In this document: positions 1 to 11,332 of the stretch, in pieces
Layout of the letters: each line of letters opens with the position of its first letter
Position numbering within the stretch: position 1 is the stretch's first letter
NCBI GenBank assembly: GCA_025738555.1
Contig: JAOVFP010000002.1
Span: 7,440,001 to 7,504,000 of the forward strand
Direction: 5' to 3'
Origin: Cyathus striatus
Lineage: Eukaryota > Basidiomycota > Agaricomycetes > Agaricales > Nidulariaceae
Length of the DNA: 64,000 bases
Position numbers and translations under genes: made by a program
Notes under the pieces: generated by a model
Databases searched by the model: none
What the model was told of the DNA's origin: nothing
Seen by the model: only the letters and a program-made list of their open reading frames with translations

Positions 1-10
1 TTGTATACAA

Positions 11-591
11 CTATTTTTTCCCCTGCAGCGCCTCGAGCTCTGCCCTAAGCTTTTCTTTCCTCTCGTCTTTCTCTTTCTTCTTGATAGCTGCCTTAGCCTT
101 CCGAATTTGTTCCATAAGCATTTCCTCTTCGCCTGAATCATCAGCCGAATCTTCCTCTTCTTCCCTCTTCTTAGCTCTGGTATCTAAAAAAAGAGCATGA
201 GTATACTGGCTTCATTTGAATAATCGCTAAAATACTTTTAGAGCTGTTTTCGTTCACGCCCATATATCCATTTCCTCCTTTCCCATTACCACCAAAGTTC
301 CCTCCATTGAAGCGTCCGCTATAATCTTCCTTTTTCTCAGTATAATCAGTTTGCCCAACGTAATTATGGCCTAATGGAGAGGTGTCTCAAACCAGTGAAA
401 TAGTATAATTTAACAATAATTACCACTAGTACGACTGTCGTTTTCTAAAGTGCGTAAGGCTCAGTGTGTGGTTTTGTATCATGCAAAGGGATCAGGAGAA
501 ACATACTACTTTGGTTTATCTGATCCTTTCCGACGTCGTTGAACTCGCCGTCTTTAGTCGTAACGCCTTGTGTGTGAACGAATTGAGGCAT
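11..591 (-). CDS. HNF-module gene 1: cap + Gly/Asn-rich module + charged coiled-coil tail
   Basis: Three exons (591-510, 370-236, 183-11) join to 390 nt, 129 residues, with GT-AG introns and both junctions in phase 1. Exon 1 encodes a cap of the second type, starting MPQFVHTQGVTT and continuing with G-E-F-N-D-V-G-K-D-Q-I-N. Exon 2 encodes SHNYVGQTDYTEKKEDYSG followed by R-F-N-G-G-N-F-G-G-N-G-K-G-G. Exon 3 starts with an acidic patch (REEEED, SGEEE) and continues as an alternating Lys/Glu/Leu helix that should form a coiled coil, ending in LQGKK and a TAG stop. No signal peptide or membrane segment is visible. The gene was missed by simple ORF calling because every exon is short. It is the neighbour and relative of the gene at 1277-1892. 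I do not know its function. The coiled coil suggests oligomerisation and the glycine-rich module a self-assembling or binding segment, both inferences. Confidence 0.72.
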
Positions 592-1276
592 ATCTCAAGT
601 AAATAGAATGTGGGGAACTTAACACACTGGCTTCGTAGCATGGTGATACGAGCTTATAAGTAGTTTCGAGCACAGGCCCGAAGCGGAGATGTCCACCATT
701 CACATCCATCGATAATCACCCACAAGTACGCGCACAGTTACTTCAAGTTGATGGCTTGTACATATTACCGTAGTTAGTGTCTGCAACAGCCTCCGACCTG
801 TTTCTGCGTGTAAGTTTAACTTAAGCGCCACAGATAATCCAGTGCAATCCCATCCACGTGTTTTACAGGTCTGCTGTGTATACCCTTTTTGTAGCTACTG
901 TGCGATTTCCGTTATCCTTCGGATAAGACTCTGGAAGCGGTGTGCGATAGAAGCACCCTTGCTGTAAAGTATTGCTTGTATTAATATTCTTATAGTATAC
1001 CGCCTGCTATTCTTCACAAAAATCACCCTATCGGCTAACGATCTTAGACCTTCCTTTGGAAGCCGTTCAATAATTGTCAAAATAAGCGCTGCCTTGAGGC
1101 TCAAGGCTGTATCCGAGCTCGGACGCACAGATGGGCGCAATATTCACGCCTTAAACAGGTCTATTGGTAACAGTTCTATGCTTATTTACTGTCCCCTATA
1201 TCGTACTTAACATATTTCTATGAATTTTGCATATTTATCTACTAAACGAACCCATGCTGTATACATCCATGCGTAA
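592..1276. other. Intergenic spacer between HNF genes 1 and 2
   Basis: No exon or repeat that I can support. The ORF on the minus strand at 895-1140 has no family-like composition, intron support or paralogue in the window. The stretch is expected to contain the promoter of gene 1 (minus strand) and the 3' end of gene 2. Confidence 0.5.
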
Positions 1277-1892
1277 TCACTTGTCCAATTCTGCCAATTG
1301 AGCATCCAACGCAGCAGCCTCGGCCTTCAATTTCTTCAATCTATCAGCCTTTTTCGACTTTAAGAGAGCTTTTTTCCTTTCAATCTCCTTCAACAGAGCC
1401 TCTTCATCCTCAGATTGTTCTTCGTCAGAGTCAAGGGATAGTGAGCTATCCACACCTCCACGAGGTCCTGTGTTAACGCAGAAACGAGTAAGATAACGCG
1501 GGTCTAGTGTTATGATTCGAGCATACTTAGTGATACGTCGCCAGATGCGGGAACGAGTCCTTGATATCCCTGTCCACCCTTTCCACTGCCTCCGAAGTTG
1601 CCTCCGTTGAATCTGCCGCTGTAATTATCCTTCTGTTCCTTATAGTCAGTCTGCCCAGAGAAATTATGTCCTAGGATGCATAAGATTCTGCGTGGTTTTC
1701 GACGGATAGCATTGCAGAATTTTACCTCCTTGTCGGCTATCATATGCTATAAGAGTACGTTATATTAGCATAGAACTTTGCGATTCTATACAAGCGGGGG
1801 GACTCACTTCTATTTGTAGTTGTATCTCTCCCTGAATCGTTCATGTCAGCCTGATGGATTGTAAAGCTATGAGACTTTTCGAAGAAAGGCAT
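1277..1892 (-). CDS. HNF-module gene 2: 'ADMN' cap + module + charged coiled-coil tail
   Basis: Three exons (1892-1808, 1670-1527, 1467-1277) join to 420 nt, 139 residues, with phase-1 junctions and canonical GT-AG ends. Exon 1 is a cap of the first type, MPFFEKSHSFTIHQADMND, closely matching the caps of the genes at 35870-36745 and 46732-49768. The splice junction makes N-R-R-H-N-F. Exon 2 encodes HNFSGQTDYKEQKDNYSG, then R-F-N-G-G-N-F-G-G-S-G-K-G-G. Exon 3 has a Ser/Asp/Glu-rich patch (SLSLDSDEEQSEDEE) and a Lys/Leu/Ala-rich coiled coil ending LAELDK. The tail resembles that of gene 1 in layout but not residue by residue. An AT-rich TATA-like run lies about 80 nt upstream (1974-1981). Role unknown; probably a small soluble self-assembling protein. 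Confidence 0.75.
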
Positions 1893-2926
1893 ATTGGTAA
1901 TAGGCTATATGAGAGGACTTCAAATGATGGTAGTGGACCTTGTCTAGCGGGGATCATCCGCTCTAGGAGTCCATTATATATGCCATCTGTGGGCGTTCTG
2001 CGAAGAATCTATGTATATATACATCAGATGTGACAGATTTGTTTAAATGCGGTACAAGGTATGGCAGTTGCAAGACGTTCGGGGCAAAATGCTGTGATGC
2101 TGAAGCCGTGATATCTATTACCACAATAAGCAGTAGCACATTACTACCGGTTAATCACAAAGGAAGCTGCACTGCAACAACGAAGATCGACAAATTGAGG
2201 TAATTGCTCTGAAGATCGCACGATTGTCGTGAAGTGGGGTTAACGTTGGGCTAACATGCTAAAGATAGGCTTAAGCATCGAACCACGAACAAAGTGCATG
2301 TGCTTTTATGTAATTTCATTGTGCTCGAGCGTTCAGTGATGTAGACTAAAGCAGAGCCTCAAGGATGACATTGACAAGGACAACCTGCGCTGGCAACCAT
2401 GTGACATAAAATGGACCCACAGATTCCAGAACCATCATAAGGAACTTAGAAATTCACACAATAACCGCCTAGAAAAGCGCTGGGAATGTCTTAAAGAACA
2501 ATGGCCAATCTTAATTTAGACATCTTGGCAGTTTCCTGTTGGGTACACTCTAAAGGATGGTAGCTACTTATAGTACCGGTACCAGCTAATTCGAAAAGCG
2601 CTTTTCTTAAAGTGAGTATAACTAATGTATACGGCGCCTTGACACATCATCAATTTGGCTGTGTTATGTTGTGTTGACCTAATGTATTGCCAAACAATGC
2701 CAATGAATACGTAACAAACGCCAGCGCGTTTCATTCGTTTGAATCTCGCAAACTCCACGTCAACTCCTCGCCTCTTCTCGTTCGCTTTCGTTATGTTATG
2801 TGGTGTTCCAGGTGGTCAGCGTATCACTCGACTTCAAAGAAGGAACCCAACACACGAAAATCAATTTTGGTAGGACAAAGAAGTTCTTGAAATTTAGAAG
2901 CTTCACCTCTAAGCTCAGCATCCAAA
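1893..2926. other. Intergenic spacer left of the hAT element
   Basis: No gene supported. It holds the upstream region of HNF gene 2. The short ORFs at 2564-2890 on both strands overlap one another and show no domain, so I leave them out. The last 8 bases (2919-2926, ATCCAAAT) are the left target-site duplication of the hAT element that follows. Confidence 0.5.
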
Positions 2927-2959
2927 TTAGGGTACTGCACGGGTAGAGCAAACCCGCAC

Positions 2960-3973
2960 GACTGTCGTTCGTCTCCCCCACTATGACATCACGTGACGCA
3001 TGCCAAATTCGGAAATACTTTCCTACGATACTGCAGAGCACACCATTTCTTGTCTGTAAGATGTATCATGCATAGTACCGTAGTACAGTTGGTTTAAACG
3101 TCCGGACAAGGTCGAGCGTTCAAATGCTTCGTGTGATTTTTTATTTTTGTGTCATAGTGGAGGAGGCGAACGATATTCTGAACGTCAAGAGCAAGTGGAA
3201 AAGGCTGTCCTCATTGTCGTCCTCTTAGGCCCTTCGAAGTCTTCTTGTAGGCTCCATAGGCTAGAGTCATTTTATGTGACGGTATAGGCGTTGTGAGGAG
3301 CATATGGCGAAAATGGTGTAAGTCTCGGAAACGATGGGATCATAGTGTATGGTGTACCAGCTGCACCATATGCAGTTTTGTCTTCTAGTGGATGTGGTGC
3401 CGCGTGCGTACATTGTGCATACACGTAATGCATTGGTAAGGCATATCAGGAGAAGGTGTAGTGTACCTGCTGGTCGTGTGCATGGTTTCCCTGTGCATAT
3501 ATCTTGTGAAGCAATGTTTTCCATGGCTAGAGACTCCGGGAGTGATTTTACACAGTGAATTCGCCTCCTATAATCTTTATTCCGCCCACAAAGCCTTGGT
3601 TCTACATCTTGGCAGTGAAATTGTCACTCGTATTACTCAACATATGCGTAACCTCGTTTTACAATGAGCCGATATACTTATACAGGATACCGACAGGCGC
3701 GAGCAGCCGCCGCTGGTTGCTGAAATCATCACTGGACAGGAGTGAATTACTGAAATACAACAGAAACATAAAAGATCACGCGAAGCATTCAAGTGCTCGA
3801 CCTTGTCAATCAAGTATAAATTCGAGGACGTTTAAACCAACTGCACTACGGTACTATACCTGATACTTACATCTTACAGACAAGAAATGGTGCGCTCTGT
3901 GGTATCGTAGGAAAATATTTCCGAATCTAGCATGCGTCACGTGATGTCATAGTGGGGGAGACGAACGACAGTC
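2960..3973. mobile_element. MULE-like non-autonomous element nested in the hAT element
   Basis: Long terminal inverted repeats of about 185-210 bp (about 2960-3145 and 3765-3973) begin GACTGTCGTTCGTCTCCCCC and end with the reverse complement. The element is flanked on both sides by the identical 9-mer AACCCGCAC (2951-2959 and 3974-3982). Long inverted repeats with a 9-bp target duplication are diagnostic of Mutator-like elements. Removing the element and one 9-mer restores the subterminal repeat of the surrounding hAT element. The interior (3146-3764) contains only short overlapping ORFs without recognisable domains. A partial extra copy of the outward terminal sequence lies at about 3153-3173. 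Confidence 0.85.
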
Positions 3974-4065
3974 AACCCGCACGGGTCACGGGTATGGGTG
4001 TCTGCGGGTACGGGTGCGGGTCAGCTTCACAGTACCCGTGACCCACGGAAACCCGTTGGCAGCAT
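3974..4065. repeat. Subterminal GGGTACGGGT-type repeats, left side of hAT element
   Basis: A cluster of short direct and inverted words (ACGGGTCACGGGTATGGGTG, GGGTACGGGTGCGGGTCAGC, ACCCGTGACCC). The same words recur at the right end of the element at 5092-5204. Such subterminal repeats are typical transposase-binding arrays of hAT elements. They resemble telomeric G-runs only superficially. Confidence 0.7.
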
Positions 4066-5091
4066 ATGCATTCAAAAACTACATTACTAGCTTGTATTCA
4101 ATTAGCTATGAAAGTAGAACCAGATTTTAGTACAGCACATGTCCACTAATAAGTAAACAATATATTATAGTGACCTGTTTACACTATACTGCTGTTCTAC
4201 CTTTTATGCATTTTGTTCAGTCCGCGGGGTTGGACAATATGATCAGAATAACATGTCAGGAAGTAGACATTCGTAAAATCGCTGTTTCTCCATCGACTTG
4301 AGCCCGATTATTTTTATATTTAGGGTGGTAAGTGTCCTTCTCAGTGCATTTAAAACGCGTCCAAGACCGGCCCACGCGGTGTCCTGTATCCGTCACAATA
4401 TATTTTTCCCTTCCTCTCTCCTCTTACTTGTATATTTCAACTTCTCTGCTGTTTATCTTTCATTTTATGTTGATTCCTTTCGCAACTTGGCCGTTAGTTA
4501 GTGGTAAATTCTATGGTAACAATGCACAGTTAATTATTTCATGTGTTACTCTGGTTACATTACTATACAGTTTGTTCTCTTAGCCATCTCTTGTTCACAG
4601 ATAGCATCGTATTCACTCTATATTTCACTTTTATCTATTGTCTTTCGGTGTGTCATTAGCCCTAATGTTTATGTATAAAACGTGCTATTAAATATTACAC
4701 ACAGACTTCTGGTTAACGATCTAAAAATTGTTCTGTCTTATCTTCCTCCTTATTCGATATTTACGCAGTGACACACTCTGAATTTCGCCTTTATCCCTTG
4801 AAATTCAGCGTGTATTTAGCCCTCAATGTCATATATAAAACGAGTTATTAAATGTTACAAACGGAGATCTGGTTAATGTTCTACAAATTGATTTGTCTCA
4901 TCTTCCTCATTCAATATTTTCTCAATGACACTGTAATTACTCAAGTGATTAGTCTGTCTGTACTCATTGTGGTTTACAGATTATAACTAGGTCATACTGG
5001 TATATAGCTCAGTACAATTTACGATGAACTACAGTTTTTTTTTTGCTTTTTACTTATACACATATAAATTAGAAGCCAATAAGTAATTGAA

Positions 5092-5204
5092 ACCCACGGG
5101 TTACCCGCAACCCTTAATACCCATGCTAAAAATACCCGTGGGTTCACGGGTAAGGGTTTTGATGGGTACGGGTGCGGGTCAGCCTCAAACTACCCACGGG
5201 TTAC
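5092..5204. repeat. Subterminal GGGTACGGGT-type repeats, right side of hAT element
   Basis: Contains CCCACGGGTTACCCGC, ACCCGTGGGTTCACGGGTAA and GGGTACGGGTGCGGGTCAGC, partner of the left cluster at 3974-4065 and within about 15 bp of the right terminal inverted repeat. Presumed transposase-binding sites. Confidence 0.7.
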
Positions 5205-5227
5205 CTGTGCAGTTCCCTAATCCAAAT

Positions 5228-7340
5228 CTGTGAGTAACTCCTCACTCTGTGCACCTAAACCCCCCAATCCTAATACAAACTTAGACATTTCAACCCTCCC
5301 ACTTCTCCTGGATGCATAGGTTACCCTCAGTATAACAGCCAGCCACGATATCACCTGCATTATCTGCATCGCCCGTCATTTCGAAGTCTGAAGATTTGAT
5401 CACGCTATACAGGAAGGCGCAGGAATGGGACTTCTTTTTGGACCGATTCCCATTCTACAGAGGGTTATCGGCTACCACAAGATACGTGCTATCTTCACTT
5501 GCCCACCCATATCGTCTTTGATGATTCGCCCAAGCTCACTTTCAGTGCAATGACACCAATAGGAAGCAGAGCTCCCAATGTCGTTGTCTGCCTGTGTCAT
5601 TTCGGAACCTGTGCAAGGATTGATAACATTGTGCGGGAAGGTGGGACTGAGACGGCATTTTGGATCAATTTCTGTTCTCCAAGTGCTATCAGCTCCCATG
5701 AGAAACGGAGATGATGAGGACATATAGGCTCGCAGCTGGTCCTGAGGGTGGTGGGGACCTGTGCCTATGCTTGTGCCGTGTCTGGCAACGAGCGTGCAAG
5801 GCCTGTTGCAATTGTCTCGCGTAACATGACTTTCATTTGGGATTACTGCTTGGTAGTTTCGAGGGGTAATACGAGTGGAGAAGCTCAGGAGTGGTGAGAG
5901 TAAAAGGTTATGTCAGATTCCCGTCATGTAAAGTATGCAGTGCGGAATCCATGCTGTAGTTGTAGTTATAAGTTGCATGTACTTTGTAGGGGATTAATAA
6001 TATTTTTACTTTATGAAAGTAATCATATGCGTCTCTTAAGACTAAGAGCTTTGGCCTTATGAAGTCCTGAAAAGTTTGCGTCACACTCAAATTTAAATGT
6101 GTTTGTGCATCTTATTAAAAGTGCACTTTGACCATCATAAGTAATGAGAACACGACGATTGTGGTAATGCATATGTATGTAACTATAAGGAAGCATTTAC
6201 CTGTACACAAGATACTTGATATACTTATACTTTTGACATTTTTTTTTCTACAGTCCATGACAGGCAAAGTCCACCAATTTTATTTCAGTACAAAAACGAG
6301 TTTTTTAGGACAAACTAATTACAGATTCAGATTCAGAAAGTCAAAATACATACAAAAGTGATGTTTTTAAGAAATTCCCACAAGAAAATAGGTTTGCCAA
6401 ATTTTTTGGCAAAAAAAATTGACATGTTACATGACCTATTTTAGGATAAAATAGCTTCAAGTGCCATTATGGCCTGATTGGAGACTTGATGGTGTTGGTA
6501 CTGCTTCCTCACAGCCTATCCTGCTGCTTTGCCTGTTAAACAATCCCTATAAGCACTCATGAATCACCATGTTCAGTTAATAAAATGGCAAATAACATCC
6601 AAAGAACAAGCATCTAAGTATTTCATAACCACATTTTTTGCATCTTGAAATGTTCTTTTCTCTTTTTCACATTACAAATATTTTACCCACCCCCAGTACT
6701 GTTAAAATGTATTGAATAATTTAGACATGGATTATAATAGAAAATATACTCATGCTACATGATTCCAGTCAAGCTCAAAGTCATTCTCATCTGAGCAGTA
6801 AGGGTCTTGAAGTAATTCACAATCCTCACTGATTAGCTGTGGTTTAGACACACTTATAGATCCCCCACTGATCACATTTTTAGGACTTGTATTGGGCTCT
6901 GGGGAGGATGTATTAGTGACAGGTGGTGGGGGGAGCTTTGGAGATTAGTTCTTGACTGATTATTGCAAATTCCACTTGTATTTCAGCTCTTTTTCTTGGG
7001 TCAACCTCCAGGCATGGTGGTTAGAAAGATGAATTTTTGGTGCCAATTGAGGCAATTCAGGGGCTTATATTTTTGCAGGATCATATCGCAATTGATGAGA
7101 GGATGCTAAAAATGCATTTTCCATGAAAATTACTATTTTTTATGGCTGAGTGCCAAATTTTTGGGTCAAAAAATAAAAAAATCGGAAATCGAAAAATCGG
7201 CTTGTGGAATCTTAATTAATACATTGTAACTATGCTATTCCGACGGTTTTCGGAGTTTAAAACTTATTTGTCATTGCTGAAAAACTCACTTAACTTCACT
7301 CAAAAAATTGGCAGGTTTTGCTTGTCACAGACTGTAATTC
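5228..7340. other. Gene-poor, AT-rich stretch
   Basis: No exon with family-like sequence on either strand. Short ORFs (for example 5472-5723 minus and 6128-6361 plus) lack motifs and overlap opposite-strand ORFs. From about 6360 to 7330 the sequence is AT-rich with A and T homopolymers, suggesting old decayed repeats, but I cannot assign an element. Confidence 0.45.
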
Positions 7341-8908
7341 CCACTACCTTTTAAGGTAGTTGGGTTATGGGGACCTCTGGATTACCCTACAAGTCAATTT
7401 GTGGGTTGCAGGTCAGGATCTCACTTTCTGGCAATATGATCGGTCAAAGCCCCTTTATGCTCAGTGATTGGTTGGTCAATCGATCACTTGTGACATTCTG
7501 TGACAAAGGGCACTTGTAAATATTGATTTTCTCTCATTCAGTTTACTTACTGAGTACTAACCCCCTTCTAGTTCTCTTGCGATGAACAAAGTCCAAGGTC
7601 AGATGATCTCTTTTTTCCTCATACTAATGCAACATGAATAGCCAACGAGTACCAGAAGATAATAGGCAAAGAGCTAGCCCTTAGCCCTTAGCCCTTGAAT
7701 GTCAGTTCCAGCTCATCACAATCAATGAACCAACCATTGCTTCCAGTAACCATCTCTATCCTACAAGGCCTCAAACCTTGCTGAGTAGAAATAAGCAGCA
7801 GAGCACTTGTTACTGGTTTGTCTACCCTTCCTTCTCCCCTTCCACTCCATAATTCATCAAACTCCTTTTATTATGAACAACTGTAGTCCACTCAGCTTGT
7901 GTTTCCCCAACTGCCCCAGCCCTCACTCAACAACAATGTTGTCACATCATCACCTCCAGCCTCTCCCACCACCACCACCACCACCACCACCACCACCACC
8001 ACCACTACTCATTGTCACTCAACCCCCCCTCCTCCCTCCTCCCTTCCATCTCGCTCCCTTTTATCCCCATGGGTAGCAGCTCAACAACCAACCATGCCAT
8101 ATCGAGTACCATGAGCAGCTCCATTTCATACAACAAGACCTACAAAGACTGAGATAATGGTTGAAGGTGTGGTAGGGTTGAAATGTTGAAGGTTCTCGTT
8201 GTGCAAGTTCAGTGGTTGTGCTACAAAGGATGAATGACTAGGGGCAGCCATATATTGTCACAGGGTGTGGTTATTCAGAGAGTCGTGCTTGTACATTGGG
8301 CTAAGTGAGCATTGGACAATATACTAAAGTAGCATTAATTCTGTACGTATTGATGGTGTATATTCTTTTGCATTGCTGGATTTGATAACTATCGAGCACA
8401 CGTGGATGCTGTTCATGACATAATGGAATTGGTTTTCATTGGGAACATCTGCTAGCACCTTGTGGAAAAATAGCAATAACATTCAGTATCTGGAGTTTGT
8501 CCTGTACAGAATGACAAGCAGTGGTTACTCTTTGCCAGTGCATGTCTAGGGGGGGTACTGGTCAGGAGCTGTTACCAATGGGTTCAATTGTCGACATCTC
8601 ACTCTCAAGAGAAACGCCTGCCGACGTCGACTTTACCCAATGCCGACCTCCAACAAACCATAGATGGCTGTGGTTCAAGGTCAAGGGTTTAGAGTAAGCT
8701 TGTTTCTTTCCTTGCTTTTAACTACCACATTTATCATCTGTTTCTGTCTTAGACTTATGAACTTCAAATTCAGGGCATCTATCACTACAATTATTAATGT
8801 AGCTTTTCTCTCTAATACTATTTTCTCTATAATGAATTGTGTTTCTAATGTATATGTCTATTAAAGTAAGAGGTAGTGGGCCCTGCCGCTTGTTGGCCCT
8901 ATTTCTTT
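7341..8908. mobile_element. Element family A, copy 1 (conserved ends, unrelated interior)
   Basis: Starts CCACTACCTTTTAAGGTAGT and ends with GGTAGTGGGCCCTGCCGCTT followed by a short pyrimidine-rich tail. The same start and end bound a second copy at 29491-31565, whose boundaries are proven by an empty site. The 5' end is a near-perfect hairpin (CTACCTT/AAGGTAG) and the 3' end contains a GGGCC/GGCCC hairpin. CCCACTACC at the start and GGTAGTGGG near the end are inverted repeats. The interiors of the two copies are largely dissimilar and encode no recognisable enzyme. A CCA-repeat (about 7970-8003) produces a poly-proline ORF that I do not regard as a gene. A 10-bp direct repeat, GTCACAGACT, lies outside both ends (7324-7333 and 8938-8947). 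Confidence 0.6.
7968..8004. repeat. (CCA)n microsatellite
   Basis: About twelve consecutive CCA/ACC triplets inside element A copy 1. It accounts for the apparent poly-Pro and poly-Thr ORFs in two plus-strand frames. Confidence 0.9.
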
Positions 8909-8968
8909 ATAATGATAATGATATTCTGTACTATGTAGTCACAGACTCAAATGCTTATACCACTATTC

Positions 8969-11304
8969 TATGGAAAGTCTAATGACCATGCTCAAACACA
9001 TCAATTATAATTGACCTCCGGTGTCCAGCACTGTGGCATCTCGGTTAGATATTGCAATCTCAGTTTCAGAATTTCATTTAAGCAAGGCTGAGCACTTATT
9101 AACTGAAGCATGGTCATCCAGTAACTACTACATAGTATGTATGCTCAAACAATTATTTAGTTTGTTATAGTAAATAAGCTTCAATATAAGTAACTGTGGA
9201 CTAGATGAATCAATAATGTAAGCTATACTATGCGGCGTTCATATTAGGTGAACCGAATTTGTTGATACAATGTCCTCAGCTTGTCCTGAGTTATAATTTA
9301 CATTGATACAAGAGGATCTGGACTCATATCACATGAAAGATGTTAAGTGTTCAACATATCAAGACGTTCCAAACTGCATTATGTAATCTTCTATTCATGT
9401 TCACACCACTTGTCCTTATGTGTTCTGTTTGCATTCTCAGCCTATCCTCACCTCCCTGCTTGCCCTGTTCCCACTTCTTTCAGGATGTGCATCTTCATCC
9501 ACTGTTCCAATGTATACCAACTCTTGCAACACTCCGAGCCCTCAAAATAGCTCTGACATTGGCACTGACATACTTGTACCTCGCAAACCTCAACTCACTG
9601 AATTTTCGTACTCAAGTTTTCCATTCTTTACAAATGTTTCAGGCTATATCTTTTTATTCTTCTACATTACTTCGTTCAATATACAATTTCTTGCCTAATT
9701 TATATTTATTGGTTTTATTAGTATATAAATCCCTGTAGTTATTCTGCAGACCATGTAATCAAGTTTACTTTGTCTAGAACTCAATCTCTAACTCTCATAT
9801 GCTGGTTTGACACTAATTCTGTCAATTTATTCGTTATCATGCTTTTTCCAGCTATCTCTGGAAGTTCAATTTCATCCATTACATTGCAACACTCATTTTA
9901 CTTTTCTAACACCATTGTCTTCACCTTAGAATTCCCAGTCGGACAGACATCTTGATGACTTGCATATTTTATCTTTGTTAGGTACATGAAACCGCACCTT
10001 CACCTCTTCATTGATTAGTGACTCGGGCTCACTTGTGATCATAAGGATGGAAACTTTCCCAAATTTACAGTGAGGCGACCTCTACATTTGCAAGATGAGG
10101 GAGCATACAAACATTTTGCACATCCAGTTCAACTAAAAATTCACCTTTGTAAGCCCCGGCTTATGACCTAATAAGCACCTATCATTTGCCTAGTCCACTC
10201 TGACTCTAGTTGAAGTAGTAGATGCTCAGACCCATGATGTATTATACTACAGTCTGTACACCACAACTGTTGTTTTCAACACAAAGGTGTGTTTTCATAA
10301 ATTTACTTATATACCATGTACTCTGGTTACCTAATCCATGGTTTCTTCACCTTAGTCATCACTCTGTGTTTAAGGTAGACATAGTTCATACTCATCCAAT
10401 GTCATGTGATGTGACATGTGCATGACGATGAACTTAGCAAAACATAACCTTGGCTCAGGGCCTCAGAAGTGCACTAGCCATGCATTCCCAATGCATTCTG
10501 CCAATGTTACACACAAGAACAATAGCATTGTAATGTCAAAAGAGTGTTCTAATATGTATATACTTCACTCCCTAGCATTAAATGTTGTATATGTACAGTA
10601 GATACTTAGTTCTTGGATAGTATAAAAATGGGAATGTATGCTTCGCCTACCCAGGTGAGATTTGGAGTATGTATACTTCCTGAAAACATTACTATCTGGA
10701 GGCAGCACCTATGGTGAAGTATTATGCAATTGTATAGAAACAACTTATGGAGCAATACAAAATTTCATTGTTTTCCTCTTCTAATTTCACCCTCCTGACT
10801 TTCTTTGCATGAAAGTTGTTGCTCTTGGGTTGCAGTGTTTCACATTTGCTTAAGTGTTCCACCATGCGGCAATATGCCGCCCCTGTCTGTTTGTGTACAT
10901 TATGTATATTCAGATACAATATTTACAAGGGTGCAAATGCCCTGATTTAGTTCACGCTCTCAATTAGAGAAATCAAACAAAAATGTTATCACCATATCTG
11001 AATTAGATACCACTGTAAAATTTTGGTGTAGTTGATTTTTTTTGAAAAGAATTACTTGAATTACGAAGTCAATTTCTTTTGTTTGTCACGCTATATCACG
11101 ATTTTTCACGTGACATTGGATGAGTATGAACTACATCTACCTTAGTAGTTACAGGACAACCATGCTTCAGTGAGTAAGCGCTCAGTCTCGCTTAAATAAA
11201 ATTCTGAAACCAAGATTGTAATATCTAACCAAGATGCCGTGGTGCCGGACACCGGAGATCAATTATAATTGATGTGTTTGAGCATGGTTGTTAGACTTTC
11301 CATA
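8969..11304. mobile_element. Element B: non-autonomous element with about 170-bp terminal inverted repeats
   Basis: The left arm (about 8969-9140) and right arm (about 11130-11304) are reverse complements over about 170 bp with scattered mismatches. They start TATGGAAAGTCTAA and share CATGCTCAAACACATCAATT and CGGTGTCC further in. The direct repeat CTATTC (7 bp, ACTATTC, if one terminal base is shared) flanks the ends. The interior holds only short ORFs without domains (for example 9340-9738), so it is non-autonomous. Long inverted repeats resemble MULE-type elements, but the flanking duplication looks shorter than the usual 9 bp. Superfamily left open. Confidence 0.7.
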
Positions 11305-11332
11305 CTATTCAACTAAAATCAAGCAAAATCTG

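Larger units (their letters stand above)
2927..5219. mobile_element. Non-autonomous hAT-type element with 8-bp target-site duplication
   Basis: The left end reads TAGGGTACTGCACGGGTA (2927-2944) and the right end TACCTGTGCAGTTCCCTA (5202-5219). As inverted repeats they match at 16 of 18 positions. Both ends are flanked by the identical 8-mer ATCCAAAT (2919-2926 and 5220-5227). An 8-bp duplication is the hallmark of the hAT superfamily. Subterminal CGGGTACGGGTGCGGGT-type repeats occur inside both ends. No transposase is encoded, so it must have been moved by an enzyme supplied elsewhere. It has been interrupted by a second element (2960-3973). Confidence 0.85.

Noticed and set aside
3974..5204. 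GGGT-rich words as internal telomeric repeats
   Set aside because: They are irregular, occur in both orientations, and lie just inside hAT terminal repeats flanked by a TSD, so they are better explained as subterminal transposase sites.
7807..8114. Poly-proline/poly-threonine ORFs
   Set aside because: They are frames of a (CCA)n microsatellite inside element A copy 1, with no further coding evidence.
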